From Perognathus longimembris pacificus (taxonomy: Eukaryota > Chordata > Mammalia > Rodentia > Heteromyidae), in NCBI RefSeq assembly GCF_023159225.1, contig NC_063171.1, positions 7,551,886 to 7,615,885 on the forward strand: 64,000 bases of DNA, given 5' to 3'. Positions 1-10,009 of the stretch are shown here, one piece after another. Position numbers and translations under genes: made by a program. Position 1 is the stretch's first letter. Each line of letters opens with the position of its first letter. Below the pieces are notes generated by a model, which was not told the origin of the DNA, searched no databases, and saw only the letters and a list, made by a program, of their open reading frames with translations.

Positions 1-1009
1 TCTGATCTTTTCTATACTCCTCCAGATTGCTCCATTGTAAGATGGAACTTGAAACCAATAGATTGGAAATTATGTTTGTAAATGACATTTGGGTGATTTG
101 TGCTATGTTCATTCTACTCTTCCCATTACAAAAGGAAAAAAGGATAAAATAATGTATTTTTTGATTAATTCATAACTTAAGCAGAAAATGGAGATTTAGA
201 AGTAGAGATTAGAATGTGCCTTATTGTCTTGATGATTCTCCAATATTAATTACTTTTTACACAGGTAAACATGGTTCTGGTTAGTTCTGAGTGGCCTATG
301 AGAAATATGCAAGACTGACCTCTTCTCACTCTCTGGATTCTGTTTTCTCATGGGATAATCTTTCTCATTCACTTCAACCATGATGTCTTCTCTCATGAGA
401 TGCTCCCCAGTGGCATCAGTTTTGTTTGAACTCATTTTTTATAATACACCACCTCAGATATTTTGTGATAGCAGTGAAAATGGACTGATGCAGATGTGTG
501 GATGTTTTGAATGCCTTAGTTGGAGCATAGAGGCAATTGGAGCTGCAGCACTCACTTGAATTCCTAGAGATCTGGGCCATGCCTCACTGAAGGGATGCTG
601 AAAGGACCCTGTCTGCTATTTTTAGCTGGCAGTCTATACTGCACTGCTTTATTGTAGAAGACAGATGACTGCTATAATTTTGTTTAACTGTCATTTTGAA
701 AGACATAATTTGATGCAAGGACATCATGAAATACAAGTAATAAAATAATCAAACCAATATGATGAGAAAAAATATGGGTTTGAGGGTTTGTGAGAGGAAA
801 CATACAAATACCACATTTTATAATAGGCACATAAGGTCTATATTACAACTCCCATGGAAAAAATTCCAATGTAAAACAACAGGTTTAAATTAATAAGTTA
901 AGTATAAAGGCTTAAGAAAGAAACAAAATTTCCAAATTATCAGAGCCTGTGTGTGCTGTGTTTTCTAAAAATTAGCTTCCTTCTTCCCATCTCTAGATAT
1001 ATTCTAAAA
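1..1009. other. AT-rich intergenic sequence, nothing recognised
   Basis: No long open frame, recognisable repeat consensus or RNA gene is visible. The only open frame (61 codons, - strand, 250-435) has no family resemblance. Confidence 0.5.
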
Positions 1010-1560
1010 GACATACATTGTGATATATCTCTTGTTCATACATACCCAGAGGAATGTTAGACTGCAATAGTAAATATACATACTCATGTTCACTAAAGAA
1101 CTATTAAAATATTGTTTTACTCATAATAGCTAATTCATGCATTCTGCCCAGGTGCCAATCAATGAATGAATTCATAAAAAAATGTGTTACATAAGCAATG
1201 GAACATAATTTAGCTTTAGTGAAGTATTAAATAGCTCACATGCAGAAATTTAAAAATGGAGACCTTAAGGTTAAACAAAGACTGCTAAACTTAGAATTAC
1301 ATATATTTCATCTGCTTTTTGTATATGTAAAGTAGGACTCAAAAGAGTTGAGGACATGTCACAAAATTGGTGTGTTTTTTTTTATGAAGGTAGCTTCAGG
1401 AAGGGGGTGGGTGGAAGAGTGATAGTAATGGGTGAATGCAATTATGTACATATTAAATGTCATACCAGAGCACATTTATAATGTGAAGAAATGGAAGAGT
1501 TAAAGGAGATAGAACAAAGATTTGAATGAATGTCATCAAAATATATTGTGTACATTTATT
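1010..1560 (+). mobile_element. Ancient, decayed L1 ORF2 end and 3' UTR fragment
   Basis: The text follows the order of an old L1 ORF2 C-terminus: a 'taCCCAGAGGAATG'-like segment, then 'GCCCAGGTGCCAATCAATGAATG', then 'TTACATAAGCAATGGAACATAATTTAGC'. These correspond to the L1 stretch that normally reads CCCAGATGCCC...GAATGGAT...ATGGAATACTAT. Stops and indels are frequent. Assignment rests on remembered L1 sequence. Confidence 0.4.
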
Positions 1561-1699
1561 GGGAATACTACAATAAAACCCTTCATTTTCTATCCTTCAT
1601 TTAAGCTAATAAAATGGTAGAGATATCACCAAAATCAAAAAGAAACACATAATATCCAGGTAGTCACTTTATTGCAATTAAATGTTGATAACATAATTT

Positions 1700-1915
1700 A
1701 AAAATCATACCTTGGAGGGACGGAGGACACAGATCTAGAAGGAAAAAGAGTGAAAAAGTGCAGCAGTGGAGTTCACTGGACAAAGACAAAAGGGAAATGG
1801 TTAGAGATGGGAGGGAACAGATGACACTGAAGGTAAGAAAGTGTTCTCATTACCTGACTCATGTAATTTCATTCCCTCTGTACACCACCTCTATAATAAC
1901 AATTAAGTAAATTTT
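1700..1915 (+). mobile_element. L1 3' UTR fragment
   Basis: A purine-rich stretch (GGAGTTCACTGG, GGGAGGGAACAGATGACACTGAAGG) leads into CTCATTACCTGACTCATGTAATTTC...CCCTCTGTACACCACCTCTATAATAAC. This matches the end of the other L1 copies here (54.4-54.7 kb, 62.35-62.49 kb). About 600 bases of unrecognised AT-rich DNA follow it. Confidence 0.5.
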
Positions 1916-2525
1916 AAAAAATCAGATGTCTGATATTTTTTCAGTTGTCATTGCTTTTTCTACAATAATGTGAATGTTGAGCAAGGTTACAGGAATAGGT
2001 GTGAATAGTCAGGCATGTCTTTCCTGTGGTATTTTTAATGCACATGTTTGAAATTTTCCAAATTTTTGAAGTTATAGAAAATTAAAGTCAGTAAAAAGTT
2101 GCTAACCCTTATTAAAATGTTATTTATATATGTATTTAAAATATACAACTTGAAAGGTATACATATATCCACACTGAAAAAAAATTGCCATTAAAAATTA
2201 CATTTAAAAAATAAAAAAAAATTGTTGCTAACCTGGATTCTATGTATCAAATTTATAGACAAAAGTTCTTATTACTACTTAACTTACATATACTACAAAA
2301 GTGAATTAGGAATTGCAGATTGAAATGAGTTTTCATTTTTACTAACTTTGGATATAAGCTGTTCAGCAACATAGTTTTTCATGTGGAAGGGACACCGTCT
2401 TGAAAGAAACTTTGAGATAGTGCATAAAAATGATGCTCAGGTTTGTGATTTTAACAAAAATGAGGATTTAAAAAATGATAGTATAATCATGTTTTGCATT
2501 AATTATTAATGTGATGACAAAAACA

Positions 2526-3205
2526 TCAGCTACTTTTTTTTTCTATTTATTGTCAAAGTGTTGTACAGAGAGGTTACAGTTTCATATGTTAGGCCTTGGG
2601 TACATTTCTTGTATTGCTTGTTACCTCCTCCCTCATTCCCCCCTCCCCCTCCCCCTTTCCCTCTCCCCCGATGAGTTGGTCAGTTGGTTTACACCAAATG
2701 GTTTTGCAAGTATTGCTTTTGGAGTTGTTTGTCTTTTTATTCTTTGTCTCTTGATTTTGACATTCCCTTTCATTTTCCTAGTTCTAATACCAGTATATAC
2801 AGTTTCCAATGTACTCAGCTGAGACACAGTGATAGTTCGGGTACAATCACAGGAAGGGGATTCAAGAGGATCATCAACAATAGAAGCTAGGGTTTCATAT
2901 GGCATGTTGAAACTAATTACAACAGTGATATAACACTCGTTTCCATAACATGGAGTTCATTTCACTTAGCATCATCTTATGTGTTCATAAGGGCATAGCT
3001 ATTGGGCTCTTGTGATCCTCTGCTGTGACTAGCCTAAACCTGTGCTAATTATTCCCTATGAGTAAAACCATAGAATCCATGTTTCTTTGGGTCTGGCTCA
3101 CTTCACTTAGTATTGGACAAATGTAACTGCATCAAACTGCAGAGCTTCTGCAGGGCAAAAGACATAGCTTGCAAGATAAACAGAAAGCCCACAGATTTTT
3201 TTCTG
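2526..3205 (-). mobile_element. Truncated L1 with inverted 5' segment
   Basis: Bases 2526-3113 are the reverse complement of the L1 3' end: TATTGTCAAAGTGTTGTACAGAGAGG, then the C-rich reverse of the G-rich tract, then the region ending GGCTCACTTCACTTAGTATTG. At 3114 the orientation flips. Bases 3114-3205 read on + as ORF2 coding sequence (a DCIKLQSFC-type peptide, then AKDIACKINRKPTD). The same peptide is encoded on the - strand in the 12-15 kb copy. This head-to-head layout is the hallmark of twin priming. No clear target duplication was found. Confidence 0.8.
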
Positions 3206-3680
3206 TAGCCATATGATCACCAAAATATTTTACCCCTTACCCTAGGTCATCATAAGAAATATAAATGTCACTCATATAATTTTCACTACTAAAAATTTAC
3301 TTTGAATTGATTATGTATCTCTATTGTTAAGATTGAATTTATGAAAATAGGAATAGTCCCTCTAGAATCCTCATTATCATATTTCCTAAGGGAAAAGTGT
3401 CTAACATATATAGATTAAATTCTAATGAGAGTTCTACATACAAGTGTATTTGCTTTTACTGGGCAGAAACAAGGTATGGTGTAGGTTATCTTACTTTCTT
3501 CTTCAATTGTTTTGTTGGTAACTTAACCAGAAGGAAGTTGAAATGCATATTCTTCAATACTGATATTTTAGGAAAACACAATTTTAATTATGATGAGATT
3601 TCATATCTGTTTATGCTACATTTTTTGTCTACTTAGCTAATGCTATTTTTCTCTATACAGTTGAAACTTGATGGAACTCT
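3206..3680. other. Unassigned intergenic sequence
   Basis: AT-rich with no recognised repeat. The 79-codon open frame at 3397-3636 (+) looks random and matches no family I know. Confidence 0.4.
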
Positions 3681-3684
3681 TTTT

Positions 3685-3925
3685 GTTGTTGGTGGTGCTG
3701 GTCATAGGGCTTGAACCCTGGGTCTGGGAATTGTCCCTGTTCTCTTCAGCTCAAGGCTAGCACTCTGCCACTTGAGCCACAGCACTACTTCCAGTTTTCT
3801 GGTGGTTACTTGGAGATGAGTCTCATGGGTTTCTCTGCTGTGGCTGGCTTTGAAAAACATCTTCATTCAGTCTCCTGAGTATCTAGGATTACAGGCATGA
3901 GCCACTGGGTCATCAGCCTGGCTAG
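3685..3925 (-). mobile_element. Dimeric SINE (7SL/B1-like plus ID-like parts)
   Basis: In + orientation it reads GGGCTTGAACCCTGGG, CTCAAGGCTAGCACTCTGCC and ACTTGAGCCACAGCAC (the ID/tRNA-like unit reversed), then CTAGGATTACAGGCATGAGCCAC (reverse of the B1/7SL-like left end). The same architecture recurs at 4455, 41050, 49480 and, on +, 31505. Confidence 0.75.
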
Positions 3926-4454
3926 GTACTATCTTCTGAGCAGTAAAGCTTTCTGTCATTTGTCACTGACCTTATGCAAAGTAAATATTGGAAAAATGAT
4001 GCTTCACTTCCATTGGGAGGTTAATGCTACCCATATATTCTTTATGATGGTTCTCATGGTTTAGTGTTCATAATTACATGTTTACATCAGTGACCATATG
4101 AAGCAGGGGAAAGCAGGGGTTTCCTAAGAGCATTTCTGAATCTCTGAACTACTAGTCCTTTAGATTAATAAGGGAAGTTTTACAATGTCCTCTTCAGCAA
4201 TGTATTATTGATAAAATGGCCCATGCATTCTTTAGATTGAATCTCAAGCACTTGGTTTATTTATGCTTTGCAAGAAGCTAGAAAACATTGTTAAAAAAAT
4301 ATATTTTTCTCTCTGTATGATATATTAGTATCATAAGCTTTATTGAAAAAAGTTAAACTGCATATTTATTATGTAATTTTATGAAAAATCAGGTTAAATG
4401 CATAAATTAAAATGCTATCAATATATTTCATATAGTACATATTTTTATTTTATT

Positions 4455-4695
4455 TTACTTTTGTTGTCAGTTGTGGGGCTTGAACTCTGGGCCTGTGTGC
4501 TGTCCCTGAGCTCTTTAGCTCAAGGCTAGTGCTCTATTACTTAAGCTACAGCACCACTTCTGTTTTTCTGGTGGTTAATTGGAGAGAAGACTCTCATGGA
4601 CTTTCCTGCTTGGGATGGCTTTGGACCATGATCCTCAGATTTCAGCCTTCTGAATAACTAGGATTATAGTCATGAGCCACCTGCGCCTGGCTTAG
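4455..4695 (-). mobile_element. Dimeric SINE (7SL/B1-like plus ID-like)
   Basis: Contains GGGGCTTGAACTCTGGGCC, CTCAAGGCTAGTGCTCT, a middle part GGTGGTTAATTGGAG...CTCTCATGGACTTTCCTGC, and CTAGGATTATAGTCATGAGCCACC. It aligns along its whole length with the copy at 3685. Confidence 0.75.
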
Positions 4696-5099
4696 TTCAT
4701 TCTTTTAAAAATGCCAGATTTATAAGCATTAGTGAAAAGAAACATAATCATTTAATGGGGATATTAACACTTGATCTTTGAAAATATTTGATACAGAATC
4801 AAGTATGTTTCACCTATGTACTTATCCATGCTGTTTTATTTTCTCAGTTTTAGTATGCACAGATGTAGGTAAATAACTAATCATTTTTTAAATTGTGATA
4901 ACTTGGGAATGTAAGAATTTATATAATAGTATTTTTTAATCATTTTCATTTACTCAATAATCATCCTTCATTAACTATACAAGAGACAACTATTTGGTAG
5001 TTATTTTCATATTCTGATATTTTATTATTTGAATATGTTGCCAATATAGATTTATTTTGTCCAAAATATGAGCCCAATCTGAGGGAAGAAAAAAATGAA

Positions 5100-5268
5100 T
5101 TCCCCAGCACCACATATACAGAAAATGCCAGAAGTGGCGCTGTGGCTCAAGTGGCAGAGTGCTAGCCTTGAGCAAAAAGAAGCCAGGGACAGTGCTCAGG
5201 CCATGAGTCCAAGTCCCAGGACTGGCCAAAAAAAAAACCACAAAAAAACAAAAAAAAAACAAAAATAA
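5100..5268 (+). mobile_element. tRNA/ID-like composite SINE, 5'-truncated
   Basis: Starts inside the consensus at CCCCAGCACCACATATACAG, continues through GGCGCTGTGGCTCAAGTGGCAG and GAAGCCAGGGACAGTGCTCAGG, and ends CCAGGACTGGCC plus an A-rich tail with C interruptions. Confidence 0.85.
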
Positions 5269-5439
5269 CACCTCAGAGTACTCATTGATAAAATTTCTCT
5301 CAGACTTGAAACAGGGTCTCTTTATGTAGCCTACACATGAACTCATTATCCTAATGCCTCAGACTCATGAATTATGATATTATAAATGTGTGATATCCAG
5401 TGTGCTACTATCACCTAATGATCTTTATTGTTCTTTATT

Positions 5440-5680
5440 TTAAAATTTGTTTTGCTTGTCTTGAGGCTAGATGTCAATCTGTGTGCTGTCCTTGAGCATT
5501 TTTGCTCAAGGCTAGTGCTCTACCATGTCAACATCAGTTCCATTTCTTCCTAACTTGTGATTAATAGGAAATAAGCGTTTCGTGTTTTTTAACAAGCTGG
5601 ATTTGAACCATAATCCTCTGATCTCAGCTGTGTGAGTATCTATGATTACAGACATGAGCCACCACTGACTGACTTCCCCA
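5440..5680 (-). mobile_element. Degraded dimeric SINE
   Basis: Fragments of the same consensus: GTGCTGTCCTTGAGC, GCTCAAGGCTAGTGCTCTACC, CTCTGATCTCAGC and GATTACAGACATGAGCCACC, with several indels between them. Confidence 0.6.
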
Positions 5681-6094
5681 GTACTCACAGTAGTTCTTTT
5701 TTAAACTTTACAGTGGGATAAAAGGATACAGATTACAATTTCCTGCTATTCACATAAATTTTGTGTGATTTGCATTTATTCTATATATGTTAATTAATGA
5801 AAACATTCAGAGTTTGCACTAACAAAAATAAAAACAAAGGAGACCATGGAATATGTATTTTTCTTTTATTTCATAACCTAGCATTTACCTGCATGTTTCT
5901 GTCCAGGATGTGTTGTTAAAACAATTTGTTTAGGAAGTGATGAAAAAATTACAAAATCATACTACCTTTCAGAATTTAGATTATTTTGCTAAGCAGTTCA
6001 CTCAGCATTTTAAGTATGTGGTCGATTAAGGTAAATTTTAATGTTCACTCAGTTTTCAAAATAATCAGCAGTAATTTTGGCTAATGATAGATGC

Positions 6095-6303
6095 ATTAAA
6101 ATGTTGAAAGGGGTAACATTGATAATGACACATTGTATTCACAAACTGCTTTTTGAATCACAACTTCTTGGTGCAACTATTTAAGGATAATAATGATTTA
6201 AAAAACTAGGCTAAAGAAGTAGTGCAAGTGATAGAGAGCCAGCCAAGCAAATAAAGTAAGTTAACAGGGGTTCATGAGTTCAAACCCCAGTATAAAAAAA
6301 AAG
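6095..6303 (+). repeat. Recurrent 3'-tail repeat followed by tRNA-like SINE fragment
   Basis: Bases 6095-6205 (GAAAGGGGTAACATTGATAATG, ACATTGTATTCACAAACTGC, ending GATAATAATGA) match tails at 17.6, 35.95 and, reversed, 8.6 and 40.8 kb. Bases 6205-6303 look like a weak tRNA-like SINE: AGTGCAAGTGATAGAGAGCC...GAGTTCAAACCCCAGTA plus A-run. The surrounding 5680-6640 is otherwise AT-rich. It should hold the promoter and non-coding leader exon of the OR below, but I could not locate them. Confidence 0.45.
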
Positions 6304-6641
6304 GAAATCATAGAAGTATTTCACATCTACTGCTTCCAAATAGATATATTGTGAACTGATGACATAACAGTCCTACATTCTTGTACTCCATATTTTTATT
6401 TCTTATGTGTATATAAGCAACTAGTATTTACTAAAATAAAGTTTTCAAAGTATATGCATATGCAAAGACTGTACTAATAATTGATGTGTCATATATTTGT
6501 AACTCTATTAAAACACATGCATTTCGCATGTTAGATATCATAGTTTATCAGCAGCCACATTGTCTTTAGAATTTCTCCATTTCCTTCGTTTTTGGTCCTA
6601 ACCTGTGCCTGTTGTCTTAGTTCCCCAGAGAGAAGGGAGAG

Positions 6642-7595
6642 ATGGACTTCTACAACCTTACAACGGTGACTCAGTTTATTCTCATTGGACTCTCTGACCT
6701 CCCTGAGGTGCGGTACCCCCTGTTTGTGGTGTTTGTTATCATCTACCAGATCACCTTGGTGGGTAATGGGGCCATCCTCCTGGTCATTGGTATAGAGCCA
6801 AAGCTTCACACTCCCATGTATTTCCTGTTAGCAAATTTGTCCCTGTTAGACATATTTTGTCCATCAGCTACAGTTCCGAACATGCTCCGGAACCTTTTGA
6901 CAGAAGATCACAGGATTTCCTTTGTTGGGTGTGCTTTACAGCTTTATTTCCTGGTGGCCCTAGCTGGTACTGAGGTCTTCCTGCTCACTGTCATGGCTTA
7001 TGACCGGTATGTGGCAATATGTTTTCCCCTTCGTTACACCCTCATCATGACGCATGTTCGATGTGTGCAGCTGCTCATTGGGACCTGGGCAGCTGGTTTT
7101 CTCAACTCTCTTCTCCACACAATGACCACCTTCAGCCTGTCTTTCTGCAAGTCTAATCAAGTTAATCAGTACTACTGTGATATCCCACCAGTGGTGGCCT
7201 TGTCTTGTTCTTCCACTTACATGGCAGAAATGCTCGTTTTGGTGGTAGGAGGCATCTTAGGTATTAGTGCCTTCCTGATCACCCTGATCTCCTATATGTA
7301 TATCATTTCCACCATTCTGAAGATCCAGTCAGCAGTTGGGAAGCGCAAAGCCTTCTCCACATGTGCCTCCCACCTCATTGTGGTTTGTTTGTTCTATGGA
7401 ACAACTATCTTTACCTACATCCGCCCCTCCTCCAGTCAACATTCCCCTGCCAGAGATAGACTCATCTCCATGTTATATGGGGTAGTTACTCCGATGTTAA
7501 ACCCCATAATCTACAGCCTGCGAAATGGAGAAGTCAAAGCAGCCTTCAGACAACTTCTTTGCAATAAAACATATGCAGCCCAAACACAATTTTAA
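6642..7595 (+). CDS. Class II olfactory receptor, intact
   Basis: This is a single-exon odorant receptor, a seven-transmembrane GPCR that signals through Golf in olfactory sensory neurons. The frame has 317 codons, normal for ORs (about 305-320). Visible hallmarks are an N-terminal glycosylation site N5-L-T, G41-N42 in TM1, LHTPMY at 55-60, and the extracellular cysteines C97 and C179. MAYDRY is at 118-123 at the end of TM3, KAFSTCASHL at 236-245 in TM6, and PMLNPIIYSLRN at 284-295 in TM7. The ATG used (MDFYNLTT) gives the standard short extracellular N-terminus. No disabling change is visible. Subfamily is unresolved: the tail half looks OR5-like to me, but I cannot assign a symbol. It stands alone on the + strand, about 36 kb from the OR13G1-like gene and opposite in direction. 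Confidence 0.93.
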   Translation: MDFYNLTTVTQFILIGLSDLPEVRYPLFVVFVIIYQITLVGNGAILLVIGIEPKLHTPMYFLLANLSLLDIFCPSATVPNMLRNLLTEDHRISFVGCALQLYFLVALAGTEVFLLTVMAYDRYVAICFPLRYTLIMTHVRCVQLLIGTWAAGFLNSLLHTMTTFSLSFCKSNQVNQYYCDIPPVVALSCSSTYMAEMLVLVVGGILGISAFLITLISYMYIISTILKIQSAVGKRKAFSTCASHLIVVCLFYGTTIFTYIRPSSSQHSPARDRLISMLYGVVTPMLNPIIYSLRNGEVKAAFRQLLCNKTYAAQTQF

Positions 7596-7636
7596 TATAG
7601 TATATAATTTTGTGCTTTTAAAGAAATGAATTTGTA

Positions 7637-7760
7637 TGGGGCTGGTAATGTGGCTTAGTGGTAGAGTGCTTGCCTAGCATAACCTGGTTTTGATTCCTCA
7701 CTACCACATAAATAGAAAAAGCCAGATGGGTGGTGCTATGGCTCAAGTGGTAGAGTGATA
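7637..7760 (+). mobile_element. tRNA/ID-like composite SINE
   Basis: GGGGCTGGTAATGTGGCTTAG, TGGTAGAGTGCTTGCCTAGC, GATTCCTCACTACCACATAAA and GCTATGGCTCAAGTGGTAGAG are the start and middle of the composite consensus. It is truncated at a TA run. It begins 42 bases after the OR stop, so it could lie in the 3' UTR. Confidence 0.8.
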
Positions 7761-8303
7761 TATATATATGTGTGTTATTTCTATTTCTAATCTATACCTC
7801 ACCACCTACTTATATATGTTCACTTGTCTTTGAAGTTTTAAAGTTGCTAATTGAGAAATTGTAATTGTAAATATACATTTGATGCAATTCAATGTCATGG
7901 CCTATAAATACTGTAATAAATAAAGTGAACTGACATATCTTTAGCCTTAAACAACTCTTGTTTTTGTTTGTGTATATGCTGATATCTTTTGTACTTGTTC
8001 TATAAACTTAAAATATACAATAGGTTATTTGCTATATTTTACATGTTGTACAAAGTGCCTTATAGCTGAAATATCTAATTTACTGTCGAACTGAGGGTCT
8101 GTTCCCTTAATCATCATTTTCTCTTTTTTCCATACTTCTAATCCCTAGTAACCAACACTCTTGTTTTTTGAATTCACTTAATTTATCTTCTATATTTAAG
8201 TCTCACATGTGGTCTTATATTTTTGTACTTGGCCTTTCTTATTCGGAATAATAATCTATTTCATTCACATTGTCTCAAAGACATTATTTTATCTTCAATG
8301 CTA

Positions 8304-8370
8304 TGTATATATATATATATATATGTATTTGTCATCTATTTATCTATCTATCTATCATAGATCTATCTAT
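8304..8370. repeat. (TA)n and (TATC)n microsatellites
   Basis: TA repeats at 8304-8324 and imperfect TATC units at 8334-8370. Confidence 0.9.
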
Positions 8371-8604
8371 TTCATTTTACATTTAGGCCAACTACTGTTT
8401 TCCATTAATGTGTAAAACACATAGTTTGATTTAATCACTTGACTCGTGAATTATGCAACAATGAATTTTAGAGAACAAGTATATTTTTCTTGTTAAATCT
8501 TAGGAAGAGGACTGTTTGGTCATAATAATTGTTTTATTCTAAAAACTTGTTGCAGATTTTTAGTGTTTACAATACAAAAATGATAAAGGTTTGAAACAGT
8601 TCCA

Positions 8605-8830
8605 TTTCTAGATTTTAAAATTTTATTTTTAAAATTATCTTTAGTTCTGCTGAGGAATCACCATTCAACAAAGTAGTTTATGAATACAATCTGTCTTGGT
8701 CAATGTTATCACTATCAACATACTCACTTTCCCTTCCATCCCCCACTTTCCTCACTTTTCTCATTTTTGTAGGATATGAAATGAATTTTTTTACTACATT
8801 TTAAGAATGTCAATACATTTTTGAAAAGTG
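8605..8830 (-). repeat. Copy of the recurrent unnamed 3'-tail repeat
   Basis: The + text CCATTCAACAAAGTAGTTTATGAATACAATC and the adjacent ATCAACATACTCAC match 40865-40950, and the reverse complement matches the tails at 6.1, 17.6 and 35.95 kb. It sits inside the ancient L1 span, so it may be a separate insertion or an L1-related 3' UTR. Confidence 0.5.
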
Positions 8831-9007
8831 AGGAATTATACATTTTTTTTTTACCAAAGTACACGAAGTTTCTCTTTTCTGCACACCCTAACAGTAGTTA
8901 TCTTTCATTGTAATCTTAATTGGCAATCATTGTGTGTAATCCTTTCAATAACTTCTATTACTGTTATTATTATACATATGAGGTGGCTCCTATTGTGGGT
9001 TTGTTGG

Positions 9008-9212
9008 TTTTTTTTTTTTTTGCCAGTACTAGGGCTTCGATTCAGGGCCAGAGCACTGTCTCTGACTTCTTTTTGCTCAAGGTTAGCACTTTACCACTTG
9101 AGCCACAGAACCCACATCCAGCTTTTTCTGTGTATGTGGTGCTGAGGAATTGAACCAAGAGATACATGCACGCTAGGTGAGCACTCTATCACTAAGCCAC
9201 ATTCCCAGCCCC
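9008..9212 (-). mobile_element. tRNA/ID-like composite SINE
   Basis: Full-length reversed copy: poly-T, TGCCAGTACTAGGGCTTCGATTC, CTCAAGGTTAGCACTTTACC, CTGTGTATGTGGTGCTGAGG, ending AGCCACATTCCCAGCCCC. It interrupts the ancient L1. Confidence 0.85.
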
Positions 9213-9967
9213 TCACTGTAGTTTTCGCTTTTCACTAAAGATTGGAGACATTGAATATTTTGCTCATTTACTGCCGGACATTTTTTGAGTGTCTTTTTGA
9301 AAAACAAATTTCTATTCAAGTGCCTTGATTGTGAATTGGACTACTTTTTTCTTTCTATAGTTTAATATGTTTTATTTCGTTTGTATATTAATTTCTTTAT
9401 ATATAGATATAAGTGTATCTTGCAAAGGTTTCCTTCTATTCTATACATTGTCTTTTCATTGTGTTGTTATGTGGCTGTGCACAATGTTTTTATTTTACTC
9501 CAATCCCACTTGTCCACTTTTGTGTCTGTTTTTGAGATCAAATCTGAAAAAAGTTCAACAGTCCAGTATCTCACATTTTTCCTCCTATGTTTTACACTTT
9601 TGTCATTTATGTAGAAGTTGTTCATTCATTTTGAGTTAGCATGAGATAGGAGTAGAACCTCATTGTTTTTGTACATGGACAGTCAGCCTTCTTAGCACCA
9701 TTTGATGCAGAAAGACTATTTCTGAGTGTGCATATTCTACAAAATGAAATGAATTAACTGTCCTTATGTGAATTCATTTCTGGTTTCACTGTTCTATGTC
9801 ACTGGTTGGTGAATATAATTTTTATGCCACAATGATGGTGATTTAATTACTATCACTTTGTAGTATGTTTTGAAGTCTGATTATGGCACCCCCAGCTTAA
9901 TTTTTCTTTTATTCTTATTTGCATAGATTACTAGATTACTTGTTTTTACTTTCAATGTAAATTCTAG

Positions 9968-9970
<3 letters not shown>

Positions 9971-10008
<38 letters not shown>

Positions 10009-10009
10009 T
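9971..10009. repeat. (TG)n microsatellite
   Basis: About 20 TG units with one interrupting TA. Confidence 0.95.

Noticed and set aside
6960..7160. Antisense frame within the OR
   Set aside because: Shadow of the intact receptor on +; likewise 44386-44592 opposite OR13G1.
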